From Paenibacillus durus ATCC 35681 (lineage in GTDB: Bacteria > Bacillota > Bacilli > Paenibacillales > Paenibacillaceae), in NCBI RefSeq assembly GCF_000993825.1, contig NZ_CP011114.1:2480001-2544000 (forward strand): 64,000 nucleotides of DNA, written 5' to 3'. Positions 40,458 through 48,775 of this stretch are shown here, in pieces. The notes beneath the pieces were generated by a model. The model did not search any database and was not told the origin of the DNA. It saw nothing but the letters and a program-made list of their open reading frames with translations. Both the position numbers and the translations under genes were made by a program. How positions within the stretch are numbered: position 1 is the stretch's first letter; every line of letters starts with the position of its first letter.

Positions 40458-42761
40458 TTACAGCTCCGGATGCTCGTGCTTAGCTTTCAGGCGGGTCCAG
40501 CGGCGCTCTACTTCTTCCTTGAAGCCGTTCAGCGCAGCTTCGTTCTCTTCCTTGAGCAGATGCTTGGTTTTACCCATGCCTTTGAGCCATTCGGTAACGT
40601 CTACGCGTTTTTCCTTTTCTTCCGGATTGTACGTAATCGTGGTAACGCCTTGCTCCACTTCATACAGCGGGAAGAAGCAGGAATCGACTGCGAGGGATAC
40701 CAGCTTGGTGCCTACATTGTCTTCGGTCATCCAGTTCAGTGGGCAGGCAGACAAGATTTTGCCGTATACAAGCCCTTCGTTCTGAGCGTACCATTGGGCT
40801 TTGGCGGCTTTCTTCACCAAATCCTGCGGGAACGCTTCGCAGCCGGTGAACACATAAGGAATATTGGTGGCAGCCATAATTTGCGGAGTATCTTTATGCT
40901 GCGTCACCTTACCATTTTGCGTCTTGCCGATGCTGGATGTCGATGTGCGGTGACCGATCGGCGTCGAGTACGATTGCTGTGCACCCGTATTCATGTAGCC
41001 TTCATTGTCATATTCCAGAACGATCATCTTATGTCCGCGAAGCGCAGCGCCGATTGCCGGCCCCATACCGATGTCCATGCCGCCGTCGCCGGTAACCATG
41101 ACAAAGGTGAAGTCGTCTTTCAGGTTCAGATGATCAAGCTCGCCGCGGCGTTTGCGTTCCCAGAACATTTCAACCACACCGGACATGGTTGCGGCACCAC
41201 TTTGGAACAGGTTGTGGATGAACGTCGATTTATGCGACGAATAAGGATAGCCGGTCGTTGTAACAAAGGCGCAGCCTGTGTGGTACAGAGCGACGATATC
41301 TCCTTCGATGCCTTTGAAGAACAGTTCCAGACCGGAGAAAATACCGCAGCCTGGGCAAGTGCCGTGACCTGGGGACAGGCGCTTCGGTTTAACGGTCAAG
41401 CTGCGCATTGGCGGAATCTTAACCTTAAGTTTGCCTGTTTCCTCATCCTTGTCCACAGTAATCAAGCCTGTCTTGAGAGACTCGAATTTAAGCGGATTGA
41501 GCACACGCTTCGGCGCGCTTTCGGCAACGCCCGGATTGTGGCCGTAATAGTCGAAAGGTACTTTCACTTCACCGGTTTCCGCTGCTTCAATAGCCAGCTC
41601 GAACAGGCTGTGGCCGTCTTCAGCGAAGAAGTCCTTGCCGCCGACACCGTAAATCCGGCTGATTACTTTCGTTGTTGTATTGCCGTAAGTGAACAGAGCC
41701 GCCTTGATTTCGTTAACCATGTTGCCGCCATGCGCTCCGAAAGAATCCGCGCGGTCGCCGACGGTGATGGCTTTAACGTTCTTCAGCGCTTCGGCAATTT
41801 GCTTCTGCGGGAACGGACGGATCATGTTCGGCGAAATGGCGCCGGCTTTAATGCCTTTCTCACGAAGCTGATCGACAACATCCTTGATGATCTCGGAAGC
41901 CGAGTTCATCAGGAATACCGCAACCTCGGCATCTTCCATCCGGTACTGCGACAGGATCGGGTAATGGCGGCCTGTCAGATCGCCATATTCTTTGGCGATT
42001 TCTTCGAATACTTCCGCAGCATTGTACATCGCCACGGATTGTTGGTATTTGTTGTTGATATAGTCCGGTTCGTTCATATAAGGGCCAACGGAAATCGGGT
42101 TCTCGCGGTCCAGCGTATCGTCATAACCCTTCGGTTGAGGTCCGATAAAGCTTTGGACATCTTCACGGTTCGCAATCGCTTGGACGCGGCGCTTCTGGTG
42201 AGAAGTGAAGTATCCGTCCATGGCTACCAGCACGGGCAGGCGAACCTTGGCATGCTCGGCCAACTTGATTGCCATGATGTTCATATCGTATACGGACTGT
42301 GGGTCCGGACACATCAGGATCGGCCAGCCGGTGTTCAGCGCATAATACAGGTCGGAGTGATCTCCATGAATGTTCAGCGGTCCGGAAACGGAACGGCAGA
42401 TCAGGTTCATGACCATCGGCATCCGCGTACCGGATTGAACCGGAAGCTGCTCCAGCATGTACAAGTAGCCTTGGGCGCTTGTCGCATTGAATACGCGGCC
42501 GCCCGCGGTGGATGCGCCGTAACAGATGCCCGCAGAGCTGTGCTCGCCGTCGGAAGGCACCAGCATAATGTCATGCTGCCCGCTGGCTTTCATGGAATCG
42601 AGGAATTGGGCAACCTCCGTGGACGGGGAGATCGGGAAATAGCCCATCACATGATAGTTGATTTGATGCGCAGCGTAAGCCGCCATTTCATTGCCGGATT
42701 CATATAAAAACTTCTGCTCCACCTTGGCGGAGCCGACTTCTTTTTCGTAATCGATAGCCAT
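40458..42761 (-). CDS. porAB: Pyruvate:ferredoxin oxidoreductase, fused alpha-beta subunit
   Basis: A 767-aa fusion of the alpha (residues about 1-420) and beta (about 440-767) subunits of a 2-oxoacid:ferredoxin oxidoreductase, most likely for pyruvate. The alpha part has FPISPSTEVAQFLD, DGEHSSAGICYGASTAGG and the conserved NATSAQGYLYMLE. The beta part has the Fe-S cysteines CPGCGIFSG, the TPP-binding GDGGMDIGMG, and further Cys residues (HTGCAF, LSACPLN). It oxidises pyruvate to acetyl-CoA, CO2 and reduced ferredoxin, and forms an operon with the gamma-delta gene 25 nt upstream. It could supply electrons to the nitrogenase-like enzyme next door or to the hydroxyacyl-CoA dehydratase activator; both are inference. 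AAAGGTGG precedes the ATG. Confidence 0.92.
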   Translation of the reverse strand: MAIDYEKEVGSAKVEQKFLYESGNEMAAYAAHQINYHVMGYFPISPSTEVAQFLDSMKASGQHDIMLVPSDGEHSSAGICYGASTAGGRVFNATSAQGYLYMLEQLPVQSGTRMPMVMNLICRSVSGPLNIHGDHSDLYYALNTGWPILMCPDPQSVYDMNIMAIKLAEHAKVRLPVLVAMDGYFTSHQKRRVQAIANREDVQSFIGPQPKGYDDTLDRENPISVGPYMNEPDYINNKYQQSVAMYNAAEVFEEIAKEYGDLTGRHYPILSQYRMEDAEVAVFLMNSASEIIKDVVDQLREKGIKAGAISPNMIRPFPQKQIAEALKNVKAITVGDRADSFGAHGGNMVNEIKAALFTYGNTTTKVISRIYGVGGKDFFAEDGHSLFELAIEAAETGEVKVPFDYYGHNPGVAESAPKRVLNPLKFESLKTGLITVDKDEETGKLKVKIPPMRSLTVKPKRLSPGHGTCPGCGIFSGLELFFKGIEGDIVALYHTGCAFVTTTGYPYSSHKSTFIHNLFQSGAATMSGVVEMFWERKRRGELDHLNLKDDFTFVMVTGDGGMDIGMGPAIGAALRGHKMIVLEYDNEGYMNTGAQQSYSTPIGHRTSTSSIGKTQNGKVTQHKDTPQIMAATNIPYVFTGCEAFPQDLVKKAAKAQWYAQNEGLVYGKILSACPLNWMTEDNVGTKLVSLAVDSCFFPLYEVEQGVTTITYNPEEKEKRVDVTEWLKGMGKTKHLLKEENEAALNGFKEEVERRWTRLKAKHEHPEL

Positions 42762-42786
42762 TAGTGTTCCACCTTTCTCTCGGGAT

Positions 42787-43803
42787 TTAGATCTGGTTTA
42801 CAAGATCAAAAGTGTGCCGGACCGTATTGGCTTCCGCGAAGCCTTCCTTCTCACGCGAACGGGAGAGTGCGGAGGTCGGGCAGGCTTCTACGCATTTGAG
42901 ACAGCCTTTACAGTATTGATAATCGATCCCTTTCAGGAACATCATCGATTTGCCTTTTTTATTGACCTTTTCTTCCCAAACGAAGCACATATCCGGACAA
43001 ACCGTGTCGCACTCCGCGCAGTTGATGCAGGACTCGTTGTCATATACCGGCACAAGCCCGGAACGGGAAATGCTGAGATCTTTCAGGAAGCTTGTTCCCG
43101 GATTGATGATGGTGCCGCCAATCGGCTGGGTTTCATATCCGAGCGGCGAAATGTCGGACCGTACAAACTCCGGCATGCTCTCGCCTTCCGGCAGTTCAAA
43201 CGTTTGGAACTTCACTTCATTGTAGCCACGGTCGAAAGTCGTGATGGCCGACTGAACCGCTTGAGGATATTTCTTGCCGAGCGACTTCTCGATAACGTTC
43301 TTCATTGTATTAGGATCAAGGAACGGACAGAGACGGAACAGACCGCCCAGCATCGCCATGTTCACGCGGTTCTTCTCTTCCAGCGCGATAATGGTCGCAT
43401 CGACAACAGCGATTGTGCCCGCAGTTACACCAAGAATTTCCTTCAGCTCTTCAGGAGATTTCGCTGAGTTGATCAGCACTGTGCTTTCTGCGGTAATGCC
43501 GCTTGTCACATTAACAATCTTGCCCATGGCTTCGTGGAACACGGCAACGACATGCGGCCGTTCAACCGGCGATGTATCGCGGATCGGCGTATTCAAATCG
43601 CAGAAACGGATATGCGCTTTAACCGGCGAACCTTTCTTCTCCGAACCATAAGACGAGAAGCTGACGCCATTCAAATTCGCGCCTACTACCCCTGCTTCAG
43701 CCAGCATTTTACCAGCAAGGTTCGCGCCGAGACCTCCTATGGATTCGAGACGGATCTCGAAAAACCCAAGTTCGTTCACTTTCGGTAATTGTACCACCGA
43801 CAT
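42787..43803 (-). CDS. porGD: 2-oxoacid:ferredoxin oxidoreductase, fused gamma-delta subunit
   Basis: A 338-aa fusion of the gamma subunit (residues about 10-190: IGGLGANLAGKMLAEAG, SYGSEKKGSPVKAHIRF) and the delta ferredoxin subunit (about 225-320). The delta part holds two [4Fe-4S] motifs, CINCAECDTVCPD and CKGCLKCVEACP. First gene of the two-gene por operon, with porAB following; both subunit fusions together make the complete enzyme. Inverted repeats upstream (43909-43951 and 44083-44098) are candidate control sites. Fusion of gamma and delta is found in several Firmicutes and other anaerobes. Confidence 0.9.
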   Translation of the reverse strand: MSVVQLPKVNELGFFEIRLESIGGLGANLAGKMLAEAGVVGANLNGVSFSSYGSEKKGSPVKAHIRFCDLNTPIRDTSPVERPHVVAVFHEAMGKIVNVTSGITAESTVLINSAKSPEELKEILGVTAGTIAVVDATIIALEEKNRVNMAMLGGLFRLCPFLDPNTMKNVIEKSLGKKYPQAVQSAITTFDRGYNEVKFQTFELPEGESMPEFVRSDISPLGYETQPIGGTIINPGTSFLKDLSISRSGLVPVYDNESCINCAECDTVCPDMCFVWEEKVNKKGKSMMFLKGIDYQYCKGCLKCVEACPTSALSRSREKEGFAEANTVRHTFDLVNQI

Positions 43804-43908
43804 AACCCCTTTCCTCTGTGTCAGCTAGAATAACATTCTCATTGACTTTTTCAAAATTGTACCCTGATTCTACATCAAGCGAAGTGATAAATCTTGCACA
43901 AAATGACT

Positions 43909-43951
43909 TAAGAGAATCACAAAAATTTATACATCACGATTGATTCTCTTA
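43909..43951. promoter_or_regulatory. Long inverted repeat upstream of the por operon
   Basis: TAAGAGAATCA (43909-43919) and TGATTCTCTTA (43941-43951) are perfect inverted repeats separated by 21 nt, about 105-150 nt upstream of porGD. The spacing suits two half-sites of a regulator or an mRNA stem. Confidence 0.45.
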
Positions 43952-44082
43952 TATGCGACAGGGTTGCGTAACAGAAAGAGGAAGAAAGCTTCCATAGAAA
44001 TCGTTAAATGTGTACAAAAAGTGTCTTTCGGTTACCTGTGACATTTGTTACCTTTAATCTAGCAAAATAACCTAAAATTTTA

Positions 44083-44098
44083 TGTTAAATTCATCACA
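44083..44098. promoter_or_regulatory. Fnr/CRP-like dyad upstream of the por operon
   Basis: TGTTAAATTCATCACA matches TGTGA-N6-TCACA at 9 of 10 positions. It is about 280 nt from porGD, so its relevance is uncertain. Confidence 0.35.
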
Positions 44099-44305
44099 TA
44101 CATAATGACCAAAATCACATTATATGAAAGAAAAAAATAGTGACATGAAAAATTCCTGGATTTCACAAAAAAAACTCTCCCCGAGGCGGCAAAAGCCATC
44201 GAAGAAAGTCCAATTCTCACCGTTTTTCTGTAGTCTTCGAAAATGAATGTAATGCAAAATGATTTTCACAAAAATATCAAATATTTAAAGCCGAATTTTG
44301 CTGCC

Positions 44306-45757
44306 TTATTCCCGGTCTGCCGGCATATGTTCCTTAATTAGCTCCTGCTTCCGGTTCCAAACCCTCTCGCTCAGGTTGACCCGGTACACCTCCGGGTTTA
44401 ATTTGCGCAAGTATTCCGGCCAGAACAAGCTCAGCTGCTCCTTATGGTAGCGGCGAATCTCGTCCAGCCCCGGAAGAGTGTATACTTGAAAGCCGTTCAC
44501 AAAGATCGGCTCCAGCATCGGCAGCGCCTCATAGCGGTCAACTTTCTTCTGCAAATAGGGATGCAGCGGATTGAACAGCTTCAGCGGGCGGCCGCTTTGC
44601 AGGGCATCCTCGCCTGGAAAACAGATATAATCAGCCAAAGCCCTTCCGCTCGTTCCGATAATGCGGTATACATCCTTTTTACCGGGCGTGGACACCTTCT
44701 CAGGGTTGGAGGATATCTTAATGGTCGGCACCATCTCCCCTTCCTTAGATTCAATCTCCACCAGCTTGTACACGCCCCCGAGAGAAGGCTGGTCGGATGC
44801 GGTAATCAACTGTGTGCCGACACCCCAAGTGTCAATGGCCGCTCCCTGCAGCTTCAGATTGGAGATCGTGTTCTCATCCAGATCGTTGCTTGCGACGATT
44901 TTGACGTACTGAAGTCCCGCTTCATCCAGCATCTTCCGCGCCTGAATAGACAGATAGGCCAAATCTCCGCTGTCCAGCCGGATCGCATTCATGCGCTTGC
45001 CTGCGGCTTCCAGCTTCTTGGCTGTCGCAATCGCATTCGGCACGCCGCTGCGCAGTGTATCGAACGTATCGACAAGCAGCGTGACTCCATCAGGCAGTAC
45101 CTTAGCGTACGTATCGAAGGCTTCCTGCTCGCTTCCGAAGCTCTGTACCCAGGAGTGCGCGTGAGTTCCCTTGGCAGGAATGCCGAACATCCGGCTTGCC
45201 AGCATATTGGACGTCGCGTCAAAGCCGCTGATAAACGCCGCCCGGGTGCCCCAGATCGCCGCATCGGCCTCCTGAGCTCTCCTTGTGCCGAACTCAAGCA
45301 AAATATCGTCCCCAGCCACCTGCTTGATCCGTGCCGCCTTCGTTGCGATCAGCGTCTGGAAATTCATGAAATTCAGAATGGCCGTCTCCACAAGCTGGGC
45401 TTCCATAATCGTGCCCTCCACCCTGATCAGAGGCTCTTCCGGAAACACCAAAGCGCCTTCCTTCATGGAATGGATCGTGCCTTGGAAATGGAACTGCAGG
45501 AGATCTTCCAGAAAGGCCGGCGCATAATTCTCTTCCTGCTCAGACAGATAGCGGATATCTTCCTCTGAAAACCGGAGGTTTCTGACATAACCAACGATCC
45601 GTTCAAGGCCGGCAAATACGGCAAAACCGTTGCCGAAAGGCAGCTTGCGGAAATAAGCTTCAAACACAGCGCGGCGCTTATGGGTGCCGTTCACCCAATG
45701 GGCGTACATCATATTGATCTGATATTTATCCGTATGCAAAGCAAGCTCTCTGTTCAA
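44306..45757 (-). CDS. pncB: Nicotinate phosphoribosyltransferase
   Basis: NAD-salvage enzyme that converts nicotinate, PRPP and ATP to nicotinate mononucleotide. The start LALHTDKYQINMMYAHW and AVFEAYFRKLPFGNGFAVFAGLER are characteristic, followed by LLEFGTRRAQ, KGTHAHSWV, LLVDTFDTLRSGVP and AIRLDSGDLAYLS. A TTG at 45757 is the preferred start because AGGAG sits 8 nt upstream; the frame continues upstream without a ribosome binding site. Length 483 aa is normal. It follows pncA in the same direction, so the two probably form an operon with the Nudix gene. Confidence 0.92.
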   Translation of the reverse strand: MNRELALHTDKYQINMMYAHWVNGTHKRRAVFEAYFRKLPFGNGFAVFAGLERIVGYVRNLRFSEEDIRYLSEQEENYAPAFLEDLLQFHFQGTIHSMKEGALVFPEEPLIRVEGTIMEAQLVETAILNFMNFQTLIATKAARIKQVAGDDILLEFGTRRAQEADAAIWGTRAAFISGFDATSNMLASRMFGIPAKGTHAHSWVQSFGSEQEAFDTYAKVLPDGVTLLVDTFDTLRSGVPNAIATAKKLEAAGKRMNAIRLDSGDLAYLSIQARKMLDEAGLQYVKIVASNDLDENTISNLKLQGAAIDTWGVGTQLITASDQPSLGGVYKLVEIESKEGEMVPTIKISSNPEKVSTPGKKDVYRIIGTSGRALADYICFPGEDALQSGRPLKLFNPLHPYLQKKVDRYEALPMLEPIFVNGFQVYTLPGLDEIRRYHKEQLSLFWPEYLRKLNPEVYRVNLSERVWNRKQELIKEHMPADRE

Positions 45758-45843
45758 CTCGTCATCTCCTGTCGTTACCGCACTTTCATGTATAGGCGGG
45801 AAAAGCGGCTGTTCGCCGCTCCTCATCTCATCAAGATATATTG

Positions 45844-46395
45844 TTATAATGACTTTGCGTCTTTGACCACTTTGGCGCCCAGACTTCCGGCAAAATGCCC
45901 CAGCGCCCAGGATTGTCCCTCCGGATTGAAGCTGGCTACGGCATCCTGATGTACAACAATCGAAAAGCCTTTATTATAAGCATCTACCGCTGTATGTAAT
46001 ACGCATATATCCGTACATACGCCAATCAGGTGCAGCTCTGTAATCCCCCGCTCGCGAAGCTTCTGTTCCAGGTTCGTGCCGCAAAAAGCGCTGTAGCGGG
46101 TCTTGTCCATCCAGTAGATGTCATCCCGGCGGACTTCATATACATCCTTCAGCCTTCCGTACAGCTCCCTTCCTTCGCTTCCCCGAAGATTATGGGGCGG
46201 AAACAGCCTGCTCTCCGGGTGATAGGCATCATCCTGCTCATGCAAGTCCACAGCCATCACCACAAAATCGCCGTTCTCTGCAAATTCCTCCGTCAAACGG
46301 CAGATCCTTTCCTCGATATCGATCCCCGTCTGTCCCACCGGCAGGCTGCCGTCGACAAAATCCTTCGTATAATCGATTACGATCAGCGCTCTCAT
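45844..46395 (-). CDS. pncA: Nicotinamidase (isochorismatase superfamily)
   Basis: Cysteine hydrolase that deamidates nicotinamide to nicotinate. IVIDYTKDFVDGSLP carries the catalytic Asp and the metal-site Asp; the metal-binding His are in VDLHEQDDAYHPES. The catalytic Lys lies in DKTRYSAFCGT and the nucleophilic Cys in LIGVCTDICVLHTA. Length 183 aa fits PncA. AGGAGGAGG lies 9 nt before the ATG. It lies between the Nudix gene and pncB in one direction, so the cluster salvages nicotinamide to NaMN. Confidence 0.92.
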   Translation of the reverse strand: MRALIVIDYTKDFVDGSLPVGQTGIDIEERICRLTEEFAENGDFVVMAVDLHEQDDAYHPESRLFPPHNLRGSEGRELYGRLKDVYEVRRDDIYWMDKTRYSAFCGTNLEQKLRERGITELHLIGVCTDICVLHTAVDAYNKGFSIVVHQDAVASFNPEGQSWALGHFAGSLGAKVVKDAKSL

Positions 46396-46455
46396 GCAAG
46401 CATGCCTCCTCCTGATTCATCTCAGCTTCTCCCCAAGGCCAAACCAAGCTCAAGC

Positions 46456-47229
46456 TTACGTATAAATGGACAGCAGCGGCTGATGATCGGTAAACATATA
46501 CAGCTGCGCCGGACGCTGGGAATATTGGTTGGAGCTCAGCGGATTGCCGTCCTCGTCCCGCACTTCCTGCAAAATGCCCTGGCGGCTCCGTGTGGAAGTA
46601 ATTTTACGGATAAAGTTCGGCTCCTTGAATTCCGGCACCACGGTCTGAATGACCTGATACAGCTCGCTTAGCGTAAAATGACGCGGCAGGAACTGCTTCG
46701 CAATCGTGGTCTGCAGCATCTGCTGCTGAATGCGCAGGTAAGCTTCCGAAATGATGGCATGATGGTCAAAAGCCAGCTCCAGCTCTTCCAGCGCCTCCTG
46801 CAGCGTAAACAGGCCAACCTCTCCCGCATCATCCGAAGCCCGTCTTTGCTCAAGCATCCATTCCTCAACCAGCGCAAAGAAAGCATGGCTGATAATCCAC
46901 CCGCGCGGGTCCCGTCCCGGCGTACTGTACACCCCCAAGTATTCCAGGTGGCCGCCATCGACCCCCGTCTCTTCTTTTAATTCCCGCTTAGCCGCATCAT
47001 ATATCGACTCGTCCTCCTGGCAAAATCCGCCCGGAAGCGCCCACATTCCCTCGCAAGGCCACTTCTTCCGCTTAATCAGCATGACTCTCAGTTCACGGAT
47101 CGGAAGCGTCTTGGTGACGGTCTTTCGCTCGCGTTTCGTTAAGGTAAACATGACGATATCGGCCGGAACACCATCCGGAGTGCGGTATTTTTTGGCGTTG
47201 TAGCGTTGTTCCCCGTTCTGGCTCACCAT
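46456..47229 (-). CDS. Nudix protein with C-terminal winged helix (NrtR-like)
   Basis: Residues about 20-170 form a Nudix domain with an intact box GFCQEDESIYDAAKRELKEE followed by TGV. Residues about 185-257 look like a winged helix (LPRHFTLSELYQVIQTVVPEFKEPNFIRKI). That architecture is shared by NrtR, the Nudix-related regulator of NAD metabolism, and by ADP-ribose hydrolases. Because pncA and pncB follow immediately, an NrtR-type regulator is the best guess, but a metabolic Nudix hydrolase cannot be excluded as the catalytic residues are intact. AAAGGA precedes the ATG. Confidence 0.75.
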   Translation of the reverse strand: MVSQNGEQRYNAKKYRTPDGVPADIVMFTLTKRERKTVTKTLPIRELRVMLIKRKKWPCEGMWALPGGFCQEDESIYDAAKRELKEETGVDGGHLEYLGVYSTPGRDPRGWIISHAFFALVEEWMLEQRRASDDAGEVGLFTLQEALEELELAFDHHAIISEAYLRIQQQMLQTTIAKQFLPRHFTLSELYQVIQTVVPEFKEPNFIRKITSTRSRQGILQEVRDEDGNPLSSNQYSQRPAQLYMFTDHQPLLSIYT

Positions 47230-47536
47230 AAATCCATCCTTTGCCGCAGCTAATTTAGTTGATCGTATCCTTAGATGTTACCAAACCTAAACTTCGAAAA
47301 TCAACAGCCTTGTATCATAAAGTTACATATTCCATTCCAATGGCGCCTTAGATGGCTTTTGCAGCCGGATGGTTTGGAACTGCTAATGGCCAAAGTAAGC
47401 GAAAAAAAGAGAGAAAAGCTCTCAAAATACCGTTAAGGTTTCTCTCCGGAAGCACGAGGAAATATAAAAAGCCATTGCTCTCTGAGTACAAAGAACAATG
47501 GCTTGCGTAATATCGCTGGGCTCGTTAAGGGTGAGA
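47230..47536. other. Intergenic region between NAD-salvage and NRPS operons
   Basis: About 307 nt. It contains the terminator of the NRPS operon (47462-47504) and presumably the promoter of the Nudix-pncA-pncB unit. I see no gene or clear operator. Confidence 0.45.
47462..47504 (-). terminator. Intrinsic terminator of the NRPS operon
   Basis: AAGCCATTG (47469-47477) pairs with CAATGGCTT (47496-47504), followed by TTTTTATATTT on the minus strand. It lies 32 nt after the last gene and marks the 3' end of the long operon. Confidence 0.85.
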
Positions 47537-48763
47537 CTACTCCAGGATCTCCAGGAAAGCGTCAATTCTGTTCTTCACATGATTGAATGCATAGTTGTTC
47601 CGGTCCATAAAATCCACATTAATGGTTAAGTATTTGATCTTCTTTTCCCCGCATACTTCCCGCATCATCGGGCTTAGCGCCAGCATATTCCGGCAGCCCC
47701 ACGCATTGGAAATGACGATGCCGTCAATCCCATAAGAGTCGCATACCTCGGCCAAATTGACCTCAAACCTCTCCATATGCCAATGATATTCGATGGCCCT
47801 TTGGGCAATGCTGCGGTAAGGATCGTCCGGGTTCAATTTCATCATATTGCTGTTCCAGAGCGGAGCCCAAAAAATGACCTCAACCTCTTTCTCCACATAC
47901 TGCATGATTTCATGTGAACCGTCCGGGGCTTGTCCCGCCCACAGCACCCGCTTCCCGCTTCTTTTGTTCTCCGGCTTTTTGCTCATATCCGACGCTTCCT
48001 GGTACAACGTCTTGCATAATTGCACATTTTCCTGCATTCCGAAAGCGTTCATCCCGAAGATCTCCAGCAGCTCTCTTGAAACACCCGGCAGCCGGTAGTC
48101 CCGTAATAATTCCGCCGTCTGGCAAAAGTACTCTCTGGCTTCGTTGGAATGCTGAACCGTTCGGTCAAGATCCGCTTCGTTAAACTCCATATTCAGCGCC
48201 GCCGCCATGTCCTTCATCAGCCTTCTCTGCTGCCCGGCAAGATAATCCAGCGTATCTTCGTTCAATTCCGTCGGCGTTGAAATGGACAAGAACGGACTGC
48301 GGTAATTTTTGCTGGTGATATTGGCCAGTTTGCTCAAGCAATCACAAGGCTGGTCATTGGCAAGCACGATATCCGGATTCGGATAGCAGTTAGCCATAAT
48401 AACGCCCAACGATCCGCGCAGAAAGGAACAAATATCCCGGGAAACGTTATTCTGCTGCGTCAGATTGATGAACGAATCCGCACACCCATGCTGGGCTAAA
48501 AGAATAGCCATCGATTCGATATTCCACGGAATCATCCCCAGCGCGTACACCAACTCGTTCGGAAACTGCTCGACAACATAGGCAACCTTCGAATCCGGCT
48601 CATAAGCTTTGGTGAGACGGTAAGCATTAAGCAGCGACCGAATCCGGCTTGCCTTCAAGTTCGTGCTGCTGGACAAATCCTGGATACGGCAGGCCTCCAG
48701 CACCTCCGACATATTTCGGTACTGCGACTTGCGGTCGCTGTCCGCAACTTCAAATAGATTCAT
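47537..48763 (-). CDS. 2-hydroxyacyl-CoA dehydratase subunit (HgdB/BcrC-like), second
   Basis: Subunit of the 2-hydroxyacyl-CoA dehydratase/benzoyl-CoA reductase family, which holds a [4Fe-4S] cluster and removes water by a ketyl-radical mechanism. Family features: AYVVEQFPNELVYALGMIPW near residue 60, ANDQPCDCLSKLANI with cluster-type cysteines, a C-terminal Rossmann-like region with VLWAGQAPDGSHEIMQYVE, and GIVISNAWGCRNMLAL. Length 408 aa matches HgdA/HgdB-type subunits. AAAGGAG precedes the ATG. It is the last gene of the NRPS operon and is paired with the similar gene 12 nt upstream; the activator lies two genes further upstream. Substrate unknown, possibly a CoA- or carrier-bound hydroxyacid. 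Confidence 0.82.
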   Translation of the reverse strand: MNLFEVADSDRKSQYRNMSEVLEACRIQDLSSSTNLKASRIRSLLNAYRLTKAYEPDSKVAYVVEQFPNELVYALGMIPWNIESMAILLAQHGCADSFINLTQQNNVSRDICSFLRGSLGVIMANCYPNPDIVLANDQPCDCLSKLANITSKNYRSPFLSISTPTELNEDTLDYLAGQQRRLMKDMAAALNMEFNEADLDRTVQHSNEAREYFCQTAELLRDYRLPGVSRELLEIFGMNAFGMQENVQLCKTLYQEASDMSKKPENKRSGKRVLWAGQAPDGSHEIMQYVEKEVEVIFWAPLWNSNMMKLNPDDPYRSIAQRAIEYHWHMERFEVNLAEVCDSYGIDGIVISNAWGCRNMLALSPMMREVCGEKKIKYLTINVDFMDRNNYAFNHVKNRIDAFLEILE

Positions 48764-48775
48764 CGGCGTCTCCTT

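Larger units (their letters stand above)
43804..44305. other. 500-nt AT-rich intergenic control region
   Basis: AT-rich, non-coding. It contains an 11-bp inverted repeat with a 21-nt spacer (43909-43951) and a CRP/Fnr-like dyad (44083-44098). A direct repeat of GTTACC around 44030-44053 was also noted. I find no gene, riboswitch or convincing terminator for the pncB gene. Confidence 0.5.

Noticed and set aside
40377..42707. A 776-codon open frame on the plus strand antisense to porAB
   Set aside because: It mirrors the codon structure of the clearly homologous porAB gene, has no plausible ribosome binding site, and its product shows no recognisable family; it also runs through the por terminator hairpin.
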